Shown in pieces: positions 53,400-64,000 of a stretch of 64,000 bases of DNA. The notes beneath the pieces were generated by a model. It was not told the origin of the DNA and ran no database searches. It saw nothing but the letters and a program-made list of their open reading frames with translations. The position numbers and the translations under genes are program-made. Source of the stretch: Lanius collurio (lineage: Eukaryota > Chordata > Aves > Passeriformes > Laniidae); the NCBI GenBank assembly GCA_020086605.1, contig JACBWW010000003.1:3465079-3529078 (forward strand), written 5' to 3'. The stretch's first letter is position 1; each line of letters begins with the position of its first letter.

Positions 53400-53769
53400 G
53401 GTTAATCTCACCCGGGCCCGCAGCTGGAACTCGCTTATCGCGGTTGGTTGCAGGATCTTTGCTGGGTGGAGGCCACAGCTCGTTTCAGTGTAGCATTCAT
53501 CTCAGCAGCTGCACCGGGTGGGGGGCCTGGCTGAGCCGCGGGGCCCGGCCCGCACAGAGCAGGGCCGGGGGTGGAACAGGGCCCTGTGGTTCCATGGCGG
53601 CTGTCTCTGCGGGCCAGCCCCGTGGCACCCCTGGTACCTGTCCGATAGCTGGAAGCCAACAAAAAGCCCTTCCAGACTTGTCCGTTCTTAAATGTGGATC
53701 ACAAAGGCTTGCCAAGGAAGCTGTAATCACCCCCCTGCAAAAAAACACTTCCGTGGCTAAACCACAACA
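53400..53769 (-). promoter_or_regulatory. CpG-rich islet with Kozak-perfect ATG on minus strand; promoter or LTR
   Basis: The most GC- and CpG-rich patch in the window, with GGGCCCGG, CCGCGGGGCCCGGCCCG and several GC-box-like words. On the minus strand it opens with TGTTGTGGTTTAGCC at 53769 and contains GCCGCCATGG (ATG at 53593-53595), a perfect vertebrate Kozak context. The frame from that ATG continues for 32 codons (MEPQGPVPPP...), closing near 53497. It ends exactly where the plus-strand CR1 begins. TG-first, CpG-rich composition and abutment to another retroelement would fit an avian LTR, but I cannot name a family; a CpG-island promoter or 5' exon of a minus-strand transcript is the alternative. 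Confidence 0.35.
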
Positions 53770-53770
53770 C

Positions 53771-54890
53771 CTTCTATGATGGAGTGACTGCAACAGTCAA
53801 TAAGTGAAGACCTGTTAGACCTTCAGCATGTCCCACATGATATCCTTATCTCCAAATTGGAGAGACATGGATTTGAAGGGTGGACTATTCAGTTCATAAG
53901 AAATTTGCTGGATGGACACAGTCTGAGAGTTGCGGTCAATGGCTCTATTTCCAGGTGGAAGCCAGTGTGGGACAAGTGGTGTCCCTCACTCATTAGAGTG
54001 AGGTCAGAGTTCTAGGGTCTGTCTTGGGCCTGGTACTTTTTAATACCTATATCAAAGACACAGACAATAAGATCAAGGGCACCCTCAGGTAGTGCAGACA
54101 TAACACAAAGCTGAGTGGAGAAATAGATACAACAGAAGCAAGGAATGCCATCCAGAGGGACCTGGCAAACACCTGGGTTGGGGCAACATGAGACATGAGC
54201 CCAGACTGGGAGAAGAACTCATGGAACACAGTCCTATGGAGGAATGGAGCTTCTAGTGATTGAAAAGCTGGACATGAAGCAGCAATGTGTGCCTACAGCC
54301 CAGACCTGGGCAGCATCAAAAGAGGAGTGACCAGTAGGTCAAGGGATGTGATTCTTCCCCTCTACTCTGCTCTCATGAGAGCCCACCTGGAGTGCTGCAC
54401 CCAGGTCTGGAGTTCTCAAGAAAGAAAGAGACCTGTTAGAGTGAGTCCAGAGGAGGGCCATGAAGATGATGAGAGAGAGGTGGAGCTGAAAGGTTTGGGA
54501 CCACTCAGCCTGGAGAAGAGAAGACTCCTGGGAGATGTTATAGCAGCTTTCCAGTACTTAAGGGCATCTACAGAAAAGCTGGAGAGGAACTTTTTACAAA
54601 GGCACATGGTGATAGGACAAGGGGGAATGGCCTCAAGCTGAAGGAGGGAGGGTAGATTTAGATTAGATGATAGGAGAAAATTCTTTACTCGGAGCATAGT
54701 GAAACACTAGAACAGGTTGCTATCTCCCTGAAAGTATTTGAGGACAGGTTGAAGACAAGTTGAATGGGGCTTTGAGCAACCTGGTCCAATGGAAATTGTC
54801 CCTGCCCATGGCAGGGCAGTTGAAACTAAACGGTCTTTAAGGATCCTTTCATCCCAATTACATGATTGATGCTATGATTCTAGGATTCTA
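53771..54890 (+). mobile_element. CR1 LINE, RT domain to 3' end, plus strand
   Basis: Starts inside the RT at [11 protein letters not shown] (53772 on), followed by frameshifted blocks for [17 protein letters not shown] sequence, [19 protein letters not shown] near 53912-53968, and VLGLVLFNTYIKD at 54021-54059. The catalytic Asp-Asp box is destroyed: the region at 54094-54105 reads A-D-I-T instead of A-D-D-T. Downstream, an open stretch of 118 codons (54285-54641) keeps [14 protein letters not shown] and LSLEKRRLLGDVIAAFQYL, the CR1 RT tail. The 3' UTR ends with GGATCCTTTCATCCC and GCTATGATTCTAGGATTCTA. A segment around 54180-54270 is shortened. Dead, 5'-truncated copy; the best preserved CR1 RT in the window by length. 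Confidence 0.93.
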
Positions 54891-57800
54891 GAACTATTCT
54901 TTGCATTAAGCACAGGCGTCCTTAAATTCGAATTAAATTCCATTTCAATACCATCAAACCAAGAGGAATGAAGTAATGTATAATTAATAGACAATAGACT
55001 TTTTTTTTAATTGCAACAGTTTGTTTTATTTCCCTACTGTGAGATCAGTGTGTACTTTTTTGGATGTTGCATAGACATTTTTCTTCCTATGCAATTTTCA
55101 TCGAAAGTTTTTACTTTTTATACATTTCACTTTATATGTTCAGAAGTATTATGGAACCCTCAGAAACTGATTTGTATATATCTCAAGTTATTTCTCTGCT
55201 GTTCATAACTTGCTGCTGTACTATTCAATTGCATAACTATGAATGATCTTTTTATTGTTTAATACATAGAAAATAAGAACAGAAAAAATAATTTGAGGTA
55301 ATTCATTAGCTCCTCTGTATCAAAAAAAAAAAGTGCTACAGCTGGAACCCCAAGATTCTAATTCCAAAATAATCAAACTCTGTCTGTTGAAAATTTGCTC
55401 AAACCAGCTTACCAACTACTCTATTACTTTCCCAAAATTAAAATGAATGTAGCAACTGGCCTTATATCTCCATGCCTAATGTAGACTTTATGGCATTCAG
55501 TCTGAGAAGATTTTGACATGGTTATTAAGGTTACCACTAATCGAAACAAGAACGCCTTCTCTTCAGACATGTTTCCTCACAAATATCTCTATAAGCTTGT
55601 ACAACAGCTTCCTATCACAAGGTACTAGCCACTTGTAAATTTAGATGCCAAAAGTTAGGCTCCTAAATACATAGAAAGGAAACTAATTCTTTGCGGCTAC
55701 AACTGAAATCAAACTGCAATCAATGCAATCTCACCTTCTTACAAATATTTTTATTTTATCCATGTGCTTGCAAACGGATTTAGAAATTTATTTTTTTTTT
55801 TAGGAGACATGGTTGGGTCACTTTGGATTATTATTTTGTTTGATCCTTCTTAATCATAAGAACATGATTTCTGCAATATGGAACAGTTTGGTCAACATAC
55901 TTTAAACTTCCTCCTGTAGATTCAGATTACAGCTTCAAATTATTCTTTGAACACTTGAACATCTGCAAGAAATACTTACAAATTGCAAGAGAAAATGGAA
56001 AAGATGCCTTTTGATTTTTTTTTCCTTTCTTTGGTTTTAAAAGACAAGCTTATTATGGAATTAGATCATTCTAAAATCAGAATGCTGTAGAAAGCAGTCA
56101 TCTGCTTCCTCAAAGTGGTTGTGATATGGTGTTGCATGCTCAAATATTGTACTTGCACATCCTTATTTTCTATATCTCCTGTGAAAATATTTCACATGGG
56201 AAAAAATTCTGATAACATGGTTTAATGTATTTTAAATAGCCAAGTTGGCATATTTTGATGAAAGAAAGATGTAGAAGAAGTGTCTCTGATTTGTAATTAT
56301 CATTCTTAATTTGGGGTTTCCTTTCTTCATGTGGCTTACAGCACTGAGACTTCTATCAGTGTTTTGTAATGCAAGAACAATGTTGCTTCAAAAAGACCCT
56401 GGAACTCCTGTTGGGTTATTACAATTACTTATTCCAAATCTTCAATTAGATTCTTCATAACACGATGTTGTCTTGTTTATTATTTAAAACAAAAGAGACC
56501 AAGCCAGATGCTTTGAATTTATTTGTCATTAAGGCATTCTTGAATATTTTGGTGGTAAGGCAATGTGGGTAAAGAGTCATTACATCAGCTGTTCCTTGGC
56601 ATAGCCATAGTCCAAACTCCACAGAACTTCTAGTAGTTCCTGAAACTTGTGCCAATGGGGAAATAAAAACATCAAATATTTAAGCATACAAACCACAACC
56701 CACTGATCCATTTTTTTCCACCAGATTCATTGATCAAATTCTATGAGATACACAGATGTGAAGCTGAATTAATTCACTGATGAATCTGATATTCTGTTAG
56801 TAAATATATTATGAAAAATTGCCAACACAGAGATTAATACTTAGCACTTCAGTCTTTGGTCTTAAGTTATGTAACTGAGCTCCTAATTTTAGGAAAAATG
56901 TCAAACAATACCATTCTGCTGTTATATCAGGACTTGATTTAAGCTACATTTTTATAAATCTTTTATGCCCAGCACTTAAGCATTTTGTTTGGAAGAATAT
57001 TTCTGGGAGTCTTGTTACCACCAGTCCCTCCAGAACTGAAGGTCCCTTTAATTTTACTTATGTGTGCTTTGAGTGCAACTTCTTGCTTATGCAGTGCTTT
57101 GACTGCTGTGCAGTAATTTCATTCACCTCTTTTCTAAGGGCCATGATGAGAAGCTTCTTTATCTTTTAACTTCAACTTCCTGCCCCTTGCATTCATTGTC
57201 CATTTATACCACCCACATCCATCTCTTTGAACTAATTCTCTCCTTCTTTCCTTCCTCTTCCTTCTGCCTTTATTTTTCTATTTAGACCATATGCCATTCA
57301 GACCCTCTGTGAAAGTCCCTTACTTTGTTTTCCTAAATCACTGGGCACAAAATGGATTGTTGTTCTGTTTTCCTTGATGCATTTAATTGAGAAAATATTA
57401 TTTTTTCTGAGGAGTCAGGTAAGACAAATGCAACCTCAGCCTAAATATCAGGACTCACTTTTGAGCAGCAGGAGAACTGCACACCAAACCAAAGTAGAGC
57501 ACACAAGAATGCTGGTATGCACATCATTGCACAGCAGTGGCTCACATCAGCCAAGGACTTAAGTTCTTAGCAATAAAATATGCTACTTCCAAGACAAACA
57601 AGAAAAAATAAGACTAATCATAAATTTGAGAAAAATCGAGATAATTTGTCAATTAACATGGAAAAGAAAACACTGTCCCCTCCACTAAACACAGTGAGAC
57701 TGAGCAGGTGTCACATGTGAGTTCACCTACATTCAAATTATGTTGAATGGCTGTGTCAGTGTTTGTGGAGAGTTAGTTTCCTGCATTCATAGAATTGGGG

Positions 57801-57924
57801 GAATTTTCTGCTGGGTTTACGATTTGAGTATGGAATCGGCGTCAGATCAGACTAGAAATACAGACTAGAATTGTACAAGGCTGTTGTGCTAAACAGAGGC
57901 AAGATTTTGATATAGTATAGAAAG
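54891..57924. other. AT-rich non-coding stretch, nothing recognised
   Basis: No gene or transposon supported. GTCAGGTAAGA at about 57415 resembles a splice donor but has no exon-like frame behind it. Confidence 0.5.
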
Positions 57925-58500
57925 CACATCTGCCAGCTGGAGAAGTTCCACCAGAGGCACCTATGTGTCTTACTCTGAGTCAGATGCTACACTAAGCTGA
58001 CCAGTGATGAATTCCTGCAGCATATCCGCATGGAAAGCCCAGGTGTAATGGGCTGGACATATGGCTCGAATCAATGATGTACATATGTTCAAGCACCTCC
58101 TATGAAGGGAACTGGAGTGTGGAAAGAGGAAGCAATGGTGATCCAAGAAAGCACTTCTAGGACACCCTAAAGGCAGGATTGATTGAGTGCAAACTTCTGG
58201 CAAAATCTTTTGAGTTCTTTGCCAGAAAGATACAGGAATGGATCATCAAGGTGAGGGAAGGCATAGACCTCTTTGAACAAAAACAGATGCCGTTGGTATA
58301 GACAAGTATGGGCGAGGGGCAGGGGGGAAGCAGATTTTGTCAGCAACAGCAGCAGCAATAGATCATTCCATGCAGATAGTGAGTGGCATGGTGACAAGCA
58401 TGGTAAAAAGTAGTTATCCTTTACAGGCCTCCACAAGCTTTAATTGCACCCACTGCGTTTGACTCACCCATCAGCTGAACAGGACCGCCTTCCTTCACTT
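57925..58500 (+). mobile_element. Fossil non-CR1 LINE, C-terminal tail with relic zinc finger
   Basis: A decayed remnant of the region after the RT domain in a family of animal non-LTR retrotransposons (RTE/jockey-annotated proteins). Successive blocks, in different frames, follow that tail in order: LEKFHQRH at 57937-57960; WAGHMARIND at 58049-58078, then MFKHLL; DTLKAGLIEC at 58161-58190 continuing to VREGIDLFE ending at 58277; and a Cys-x2-Cys start (CTHC, 58445-58456) followed by FDSP-like and a shifted His/Arg part up to about 58490, matching the terminal zinc-finger-like motif. Stops and indels separate the blocks, and no RT or endonuclease lies upstream in the window. The clade is uncertain; it is not CR1. 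Its poor preservation implies an insertion older than the CR1 copies here. Confidence 0.7.
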
Positions 58501-61500
58501 GGAGGGACAAACAGTGAGTGATTCAACAGTTTCATACACATAAAAAATATCTGGGGTGAAATATTTTGATTTTTTTTCCTTTCACTTTGATATTGAAGGC
58601 ATATTCAAAGGGATATTACAACAAAGTGAACTCAGAAAATTAAGACTTTCTTCATTCTAATAAGTTAATCATGAAAATGAAAATTTTTTATCTTTATAAC
58701 TTATATTCTTTTTCTTTAATTTTTCTAACTTTGTCAAGGCCTCTGATCTCTCCCTGTTACTTTGATAGTCTTCTAATTGTTGAATCTGACATCTATCAGG
58801 TGTTGTGCAGCCTGAGTATATCAACTAGTTGCTGATTTTAACGACATTCATATCTTTGTTCCTGGAAACTTTATTCCAGGTGGAAATCATCCCAGAAACC
58901 ATGGAGCAAATGAGAAGGGAAGCTGACCTACCTCAGAGACCCCTTCAGCTCAGGACAGAAATAGCCTGGAGAGGTTACATAACTTGGTTTGTGCTTGTGT
59001 CTTCTGCGGGCATGACTAGAACCCAGTTCTGTAAAACAACTTATGTGCTTTCAGTGCTTCCCCGTGCATCCAGGAAATAGCATGCACCTCAGTCCTCTGG
59101 CCTTTAGCTAAGGCTCTAGAGACACAGTTTGTCCCACTACTGACTATAGAAGGAGCTCAGTGTGATTATCTCAGACTTTAACGTCCACCAGTCAGATAAC
59201 AAATGTAGAACAAAAACATGTGGGGAGCTGACCTTTCTGAAATGGAGCTTCCTAGACTTACACACCAAAAGCTTTTCCCTCCCTGGCAAGACACAATGCT
59301 TAGTCAGAGGTCATAAATTTAGGAAAGAATTACTGGAAGTTTCACAGGTACCACTTACCTTCTCAATATGCATTTTTAAAATAAGGAGTGACATCTCTCT
59401 CCATCTGTTTTTGGAAGGAATGGCTCAGTTGATAATGACAACTTGTGTTCTGCATTGCAGTTCCTTATTTGCTGTTGACTGTCACAGATTTGACAGAGTG
59501 CTCAGCAGAGCACGTACCTGCACAAGATAAAAGACTCTTTTCCCTTTTACATGTTCCAGGACAGTTTTTTTGATCTGCTCAGTGGCTGCGGTTAGAGTCA
59601 GGCTAAGGAGACTAACTATCCAAATCACATTGTACAAAAAATTCAGCACCTGACTAAAGGCTGTTAAACCTCCTTCAATTCCTTCTAGAATCCAGCAGCA
59701 AAACTAGCTTTTTTCCCCCTTTCAGTCATTATCATTCATGTTGCTTGAGAAGTTCTCTTCAGAGAAGTTCAAAGATCCAAATAGTAAAGATTTATTCAAA
59801 ATTTTTATCTTTCCTGTTGGGAAAGTAATGCAGTGTCCTGTTCTGAGAACATCTAGGCTTTAGCAAACTGCAGGTGACAGTTTTGCAGTTTTCTGGCTCA
59901 TCTATGCACTCAGCAAGTCTCCTAGCTTTATATCCTTATACTATCTGATCCTTGTAAGCCCTCATATCTCTTCAGGGCATGAAAGCCCATTGAGGTGAAA
60001 CTACTGATTAAATGAATAGCAGCAATAGGAAAAACTACAGCATTACAATGAGATTTGAAGAAAAAAAAGGAAAACTTGAGCAAATACTATTGCACTTACC
60101 CGCGATGTTCATCTTTGCTGCAAATAGGTAAGTATAAGCTCAGTAACTAAAAGTTCAGTAACTAAAACACACAAACAAAAGTCTATGCAGTAGTTTCAGA
60201 CTACTATTAGTGCCACCTATCTACTTTTCCTCTTTGTTACCCTTATTTAAAAATTTACAGAAAGCACTGGGCTACAATTTCTGTCTCCACCATATAACAG
60301 AGAAAAACAAAATAAATGTCAACATTATTTGAAAAATAGGAAACCTTACTAAAACCCATGAAGTCAAGAGCAAAGGAACCCTAAGAATTATACACAGAAA
60401 GCTAAAGAGCAGATGAGACCACATAACTAACTTACAAAGTGTATCAGGAGGAAATCAGTATATTACCTTCTAACATCCTTACTTAAAGCACTAGCTGGCC
60501 ACACTCACCAAGTTGAGTAAAATTTCCTTTCTCAAAGGCAACATCTAAACTTTATGCCTAACTTATAAGCTCATGCTGAAGACCTCTTGAGGTGAAGCAA
60601 GAAGCAATTAAAGAAGCAAGCCCATTAAGAACACAACACCTGAGTGGAGTTTAGGCTAAATTGAAGTCCATAATTAGTACCCAAAAATTTTCCTTGGCTG
60701 AAGCCTTGCTCTGAAGGCAATGTGAACTTCACAGTGTTCAGATTTGCTCTAGTTCAAGCTAGGATGAGGAGCTGGGCACCTTGCTTACTAGCCTGGTAGG
60801 AATCCCAAATTAGTCCTGGCTCCCCTGAGGGACTCTAGTAAGTGCTTAGCATTTCTTGCCCCTTGAATGAGTCCCTACTGGCTGAGGTGCCTGACTCAGA
60901 TCACAACCCACAGAGTGTGCCCAGTAAGCGCTAATAAAATCAAGCTGCCAGCAGCACCATGAGAAGCTGTGCTTCAATTTTAAAACCCCAGGGCAAGACA
61001 AAATGAATGCACTTTATCCCATTAATTAGCCTATGTAGTAGGAATAGAGTCTGCAGCTCAGTACATCCCATTCCCCTGGTTCAAGGCGTTGAGGACATTG
61101 AACTGGGACAGGAGCTACGCATAAGAGAGAAGGAAATTTGCAAAAATTTGCTGGCTCTGCAGCTGTTAGTCTGTGAGCAGGTGATTTCATTTATTGAAAA
61201 GCCTGTATCTTGCTTATTCTTCCAAAGAAAATCAGCAACAGCCTTATACTGGAGCAAGGACACAAGTATGCAGTGCACAAGTGGCCATGAATGCCTGGAC
61301 TGGGCTTCTTGCACCCCAGGGACAGGCAGGGTTTCACACAGCCCTGCTCAGTGTTTCCTGGGCTGGTGGATAGGTTTTGATCCTGTCCTGACATACCTAA
61401 TCTTCTCCATGGGCTGTACAGAATGCTAAAATCTGTTTCCAGGGAGAGTTCTCTTGAATTATGATCAAATTGGATAACTTTGTCATTTTTGCAGCACCCT

Positions 61501-64000
61501 ATAGTCAGACTCAGCTGTACAAATAAGCACAGCTTAGCAAAAGTCTGTATAACTTCACTGATCTATGTCTGTTTATATTTTGGCCTTAGAATATCGATTT
61601 ATTATTTGGTATCTTAGCACTTATTTTCATGGGCAATAAGCCTGATTTTTCATACAATTGAATGGGTATTTTTTTAGTCATTCTTCAGTAATCAGTATTT
61701 CTTTTTACATTCAGTGCATAAAAATTGCTAGCAGCTTTGAAACCACCATAATACAGTCATGCTGATCTTTGACAAAGAGTTCTTAATGTCCCAGAATTTT
61801 GCATTCGAACCAGAACAGGAAGCAGTTTTCCAGGAACAGAGCAAACAACTAATCCATCATTTGTGTATACAAATAATAGGTTAATTATGCATCCCTCTTC
61901 AATCTAATTGAATACTTTAACTTAAAGTTATTTAAAAAAAAATAAGAGAAAGCATATTTTACAAAACAAAGCATTTGTTTAAGTTGATTATTAAAATCTG
62001 TGGAAATTTTTGTGTGTACAACATGAATTTAAACATGTCAGAATTTAAGCCCATAAGTCATAGAACCCCCCCTTGGATTCAGAGTCTAGTTTAGGAATAA
62101 AATTATGAAAGTATAATTATGTGGCAGAATTATGCTTAACACAACTGAGAGTAACCAAGGATTGAATTGCTTGTCTTTCTCCACCTTGTCCCTAGCCAAG
62201 TGGCAGGAAACAGCTGGCCAGAATTTTTTAGTGTCTTTAATGAAGTGAATACTTAGTTGTTAGGATTTGGTGATTAAATGAACTACAACTAATATTCCTG
62301 TGTGGATTTACTGAAATATGATTGTCCTGAAAAGAAGGCAACTCTCTATGTAAGATTTAGCTAGGGAGAAAACTTATACAGAAGTTTAAACTGTGGAAAA
62401 AATTCTTAGGGGGGTCTATTTCTTATTGTTGTTATTATTACAGGACTCCTTAAAGGCACTGAACCAAGGCACAAATTAACTGATTTATTTTGATGTCTCA
62501 CCTCAACCAAGTACATACAAATGGCTAAACTAAGTAAATAAGCTAAGTGAATTTTTTCTGCTCTCAGGACTCTCTTACTTGTTCTGTTGTAATGAATATA
62601 AAGCTCAGAGGGTTATTGCAGAGTGGTCATAGGTTAAATAAAGCTCTTCAGAACAAAATCGTTAAGCTGCAAAATATAGAATCCTCTGTATACAGGAAAC
62701 TCATCCTGATGCTGGTAGTTTAGGTATAACAACAGGCATCAAAAAGTAACCAAAATTATTATGTTGGACATTTTGCATCTGTTTATGTTTTACTAGAGGA
62801 AAAGTAAGATATTCCAGATTTACTTTCATCATTTGGTACTTACAGTTGATGTATATTCCAGATTTGCTTAACAAGAAATGTTCACTTTGTGTGAATTCAC
62901 CCTCCCTCTTAGCTACACTTATAATCATTTCATAATGTAAGCCATGAACTAAATATTTTTTGTCAAATGATCAAACTAGACTTGCTGTTCTTTTGCAGGG
63001 AAAAAAAAAAAGAGAGGAAAAATAAAGAAAACAAGCAAATGAACAACAACTAAAAAAAAACAGGGTAAACTGAGTTCAACTAAAACACCAAAACACTGTC
63101 AAGTCACTTTGATATCCAGTCACATGGTACTGACAGGAATTTTATTCTATTAAACAATATATTGAATAGTCACATTTGTGTTCAGATTATTGTTTAAAGG
63201 CACTTGTAAGGCTATTTAACAAGAAATCTTAACAAATAATAGCCTGCATAAACATCTTTATCTATTACTGACAAGTATAACAGGTTAATTTGATTGACTA
63301 TGTTATCCTCCTGAATAGTAGAAATGGTCACAGCATTAGCCACTTCCCCTTCTAGAGGCAAGAAAGGGTTTGAAAATACACAACTCAAATTCTTCTTATC
63401 AAGCCTTTTTAAACATGAAAAAAATACCTCCACTTATAATTTCATCCACATCTCAATTAAACAAAAGAGAGATTTTTCTGACAATTGCAGTGAACTTTTA
63501 GTAAGGTCTGTAAACTGGCACAACTCACTTGACTTTAATCAATTTTCAGAATCCTAAAATGTCATATCTAGCTACTGTGTGTTATGCCTCTTGGGTTTGG
63601 TAGAGGTTTACTGCTTAACCTGAAATAGTGAAGAACTCAGTTCTATCAGTAACAAAGCAGACTGTGATAAAGTAATTAAAAAATAACAGTGTCAACGAAT
63701 TCCAGGGGAAAAGCACAAAATAATGGATCTAATTAGTTTTATTTTTTCCCTTTTGCATTTCTCAAGGCTTCCAATATTCTCACAATATTTACAAAACTTT
63801 CTAACAGTATTTGAATTTTTGTATGCATTGCTCTGCTCCTGTTAATTTTCATTTTTACCTATAAGTGGATATCATAACAGCATAACCTAAATGTCCACAA
63901 TACTTGCTCTGATCTTTGAAAACCTGATGTTTAAAACACTGATAATATCTATAAAAGGAAACCTCTAAAATCTAGAGATATTTAAGTAAAATGTTATAGT
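58501..64000. other. AT-rich non-coding stretch, nothing recognised
   Basis: About 5.5 kb without a supported gene or transposon. Plus-strand frames at 59162-59530 (122 codons) and 61007-61429 (140 codons) have no recognisable motif. A donor-like TAGGTAAGTATAAG occurs near 60126. An A-rich tract lies at 63001-63060. Confidence 0.55.
63001..63060. repeat. A-rich low-complexity tract
   Basis: A11 run followed by GAAA/AAC-type A-rich sequence. No retroposed body recognised upstream. Confidence 0.75.

Noticed and set aside
54285..54641. 118-codon frame as a functional gene
   Set aside because: It is the CR1 RT tail; upstream RT blocks are frameshifted and the catalytic Asp pair is lost.
59162..59530. 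122-codon plus-strand frame
   Set aside because: No family signature; ordinary composition.
60120..60136. Donor-like ATAGGTAAGTATAAG
   Set aside because: No supporting exon; isolated matches are expected in 64 kb.
61007..61429. 140-codon plus-strand frame
   Set aside because: No recognisable domain, no splice or promoter context; overlapping minus-strand frames are equally open, pointing to locally low stop density.
1..64000. Bacterial-type systems, CRISPR arrays, operons, tRNA/rRNA genes
   Set aside because: No spaced direct-repeat array, no packed same-strand frames with ribosome-binding sites, and no tRNA B-box/cloverleaf recognised; sequence is vertebrate (avian) in character.

Overview
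The window looks like avian nuclear DNA. The basis is six copies of CR1, the dominant bird LINE, some carrying the bird-type 3' end (a TTCCAAC block followed by ATTCTATGATTCT-like octamers). There are no mammalian-type SINEs or L1s, and the background is AT-rich with short, decayed reading frames in all six frames. The species cannot be named from the sequence. I find no protein-coding gene, tRNA, rRNA or CRISPR array that I can support. The window is best read as a gene desert or part of a very large intron. It contains no microbial-type gene cluster, and I found no new multi-gene system.

Layout. 1-5.3 kb: AT-rich single-copy DNA with a (TA)n run, a long pyrimidine tract and a CpG-rich islet at about 3.65-4.02 kb that may be a minus-strand solo LTR. 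5.27-5.53 kb: a block rich in homeodomain, CCAAT and E-box words that could be a conserved enhancer. 5.5-18.9 kb: featureless apart from homopolymers and small hairpins. 18.9-22.2 kb: a CR1 cluster (plus, minus, short plus). 23.73-24.07 kb: an assembly gap of 336 N that starts inside a CCCCT repeat. 24-31 kb: AT-rich, with a 23-bp tandem duplication and a 12-bp-stem hairpin. 31.1-32.5 kb: a CR1 copy holding the end of ORF1, the start of the ORF2 endonuclease and the RT tail plus 3' UTR, with the middle deleted. 37.6-38.65 kb: two further enhancer-like blocks. 40.47-40.52 kb: a weak exon-like segment. 42.4-43.15 kb: the longest open frame (245 codons, minus), unidentified. 43.44-44.35 kb: an unclassified block with an acidic-coding purine tract, a GTATAAGTA-like array and a degenerate duplication, followed by a short minus-strand CR1 tail. 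46.6-47.8 kb: two more enhancer-like blocks. 53.4-54.9 kb: a strongly GC-rich islet directly abutting a long but decayed plus-strand CR1 RT copy. 57.9-58.5 kb: the remnant of a different, older non-LTR retrotransposon, recognised from its C-terminal tail. 58.5-64 kb: nothing recognisable.

No genes act together here. The content is retroelement fossils in a desert, plus candidate regulatory blocks that need cross-species alignment to confirm. The most interesting items are the non-CR1 LINE tail at 57.9-58.5 kb, the CpG islet at 53.4-53.77 kb with its Kozak-perfect ATG, the 245-codon frame and the CR1 copy that retains an ORF1 esterase-like block.
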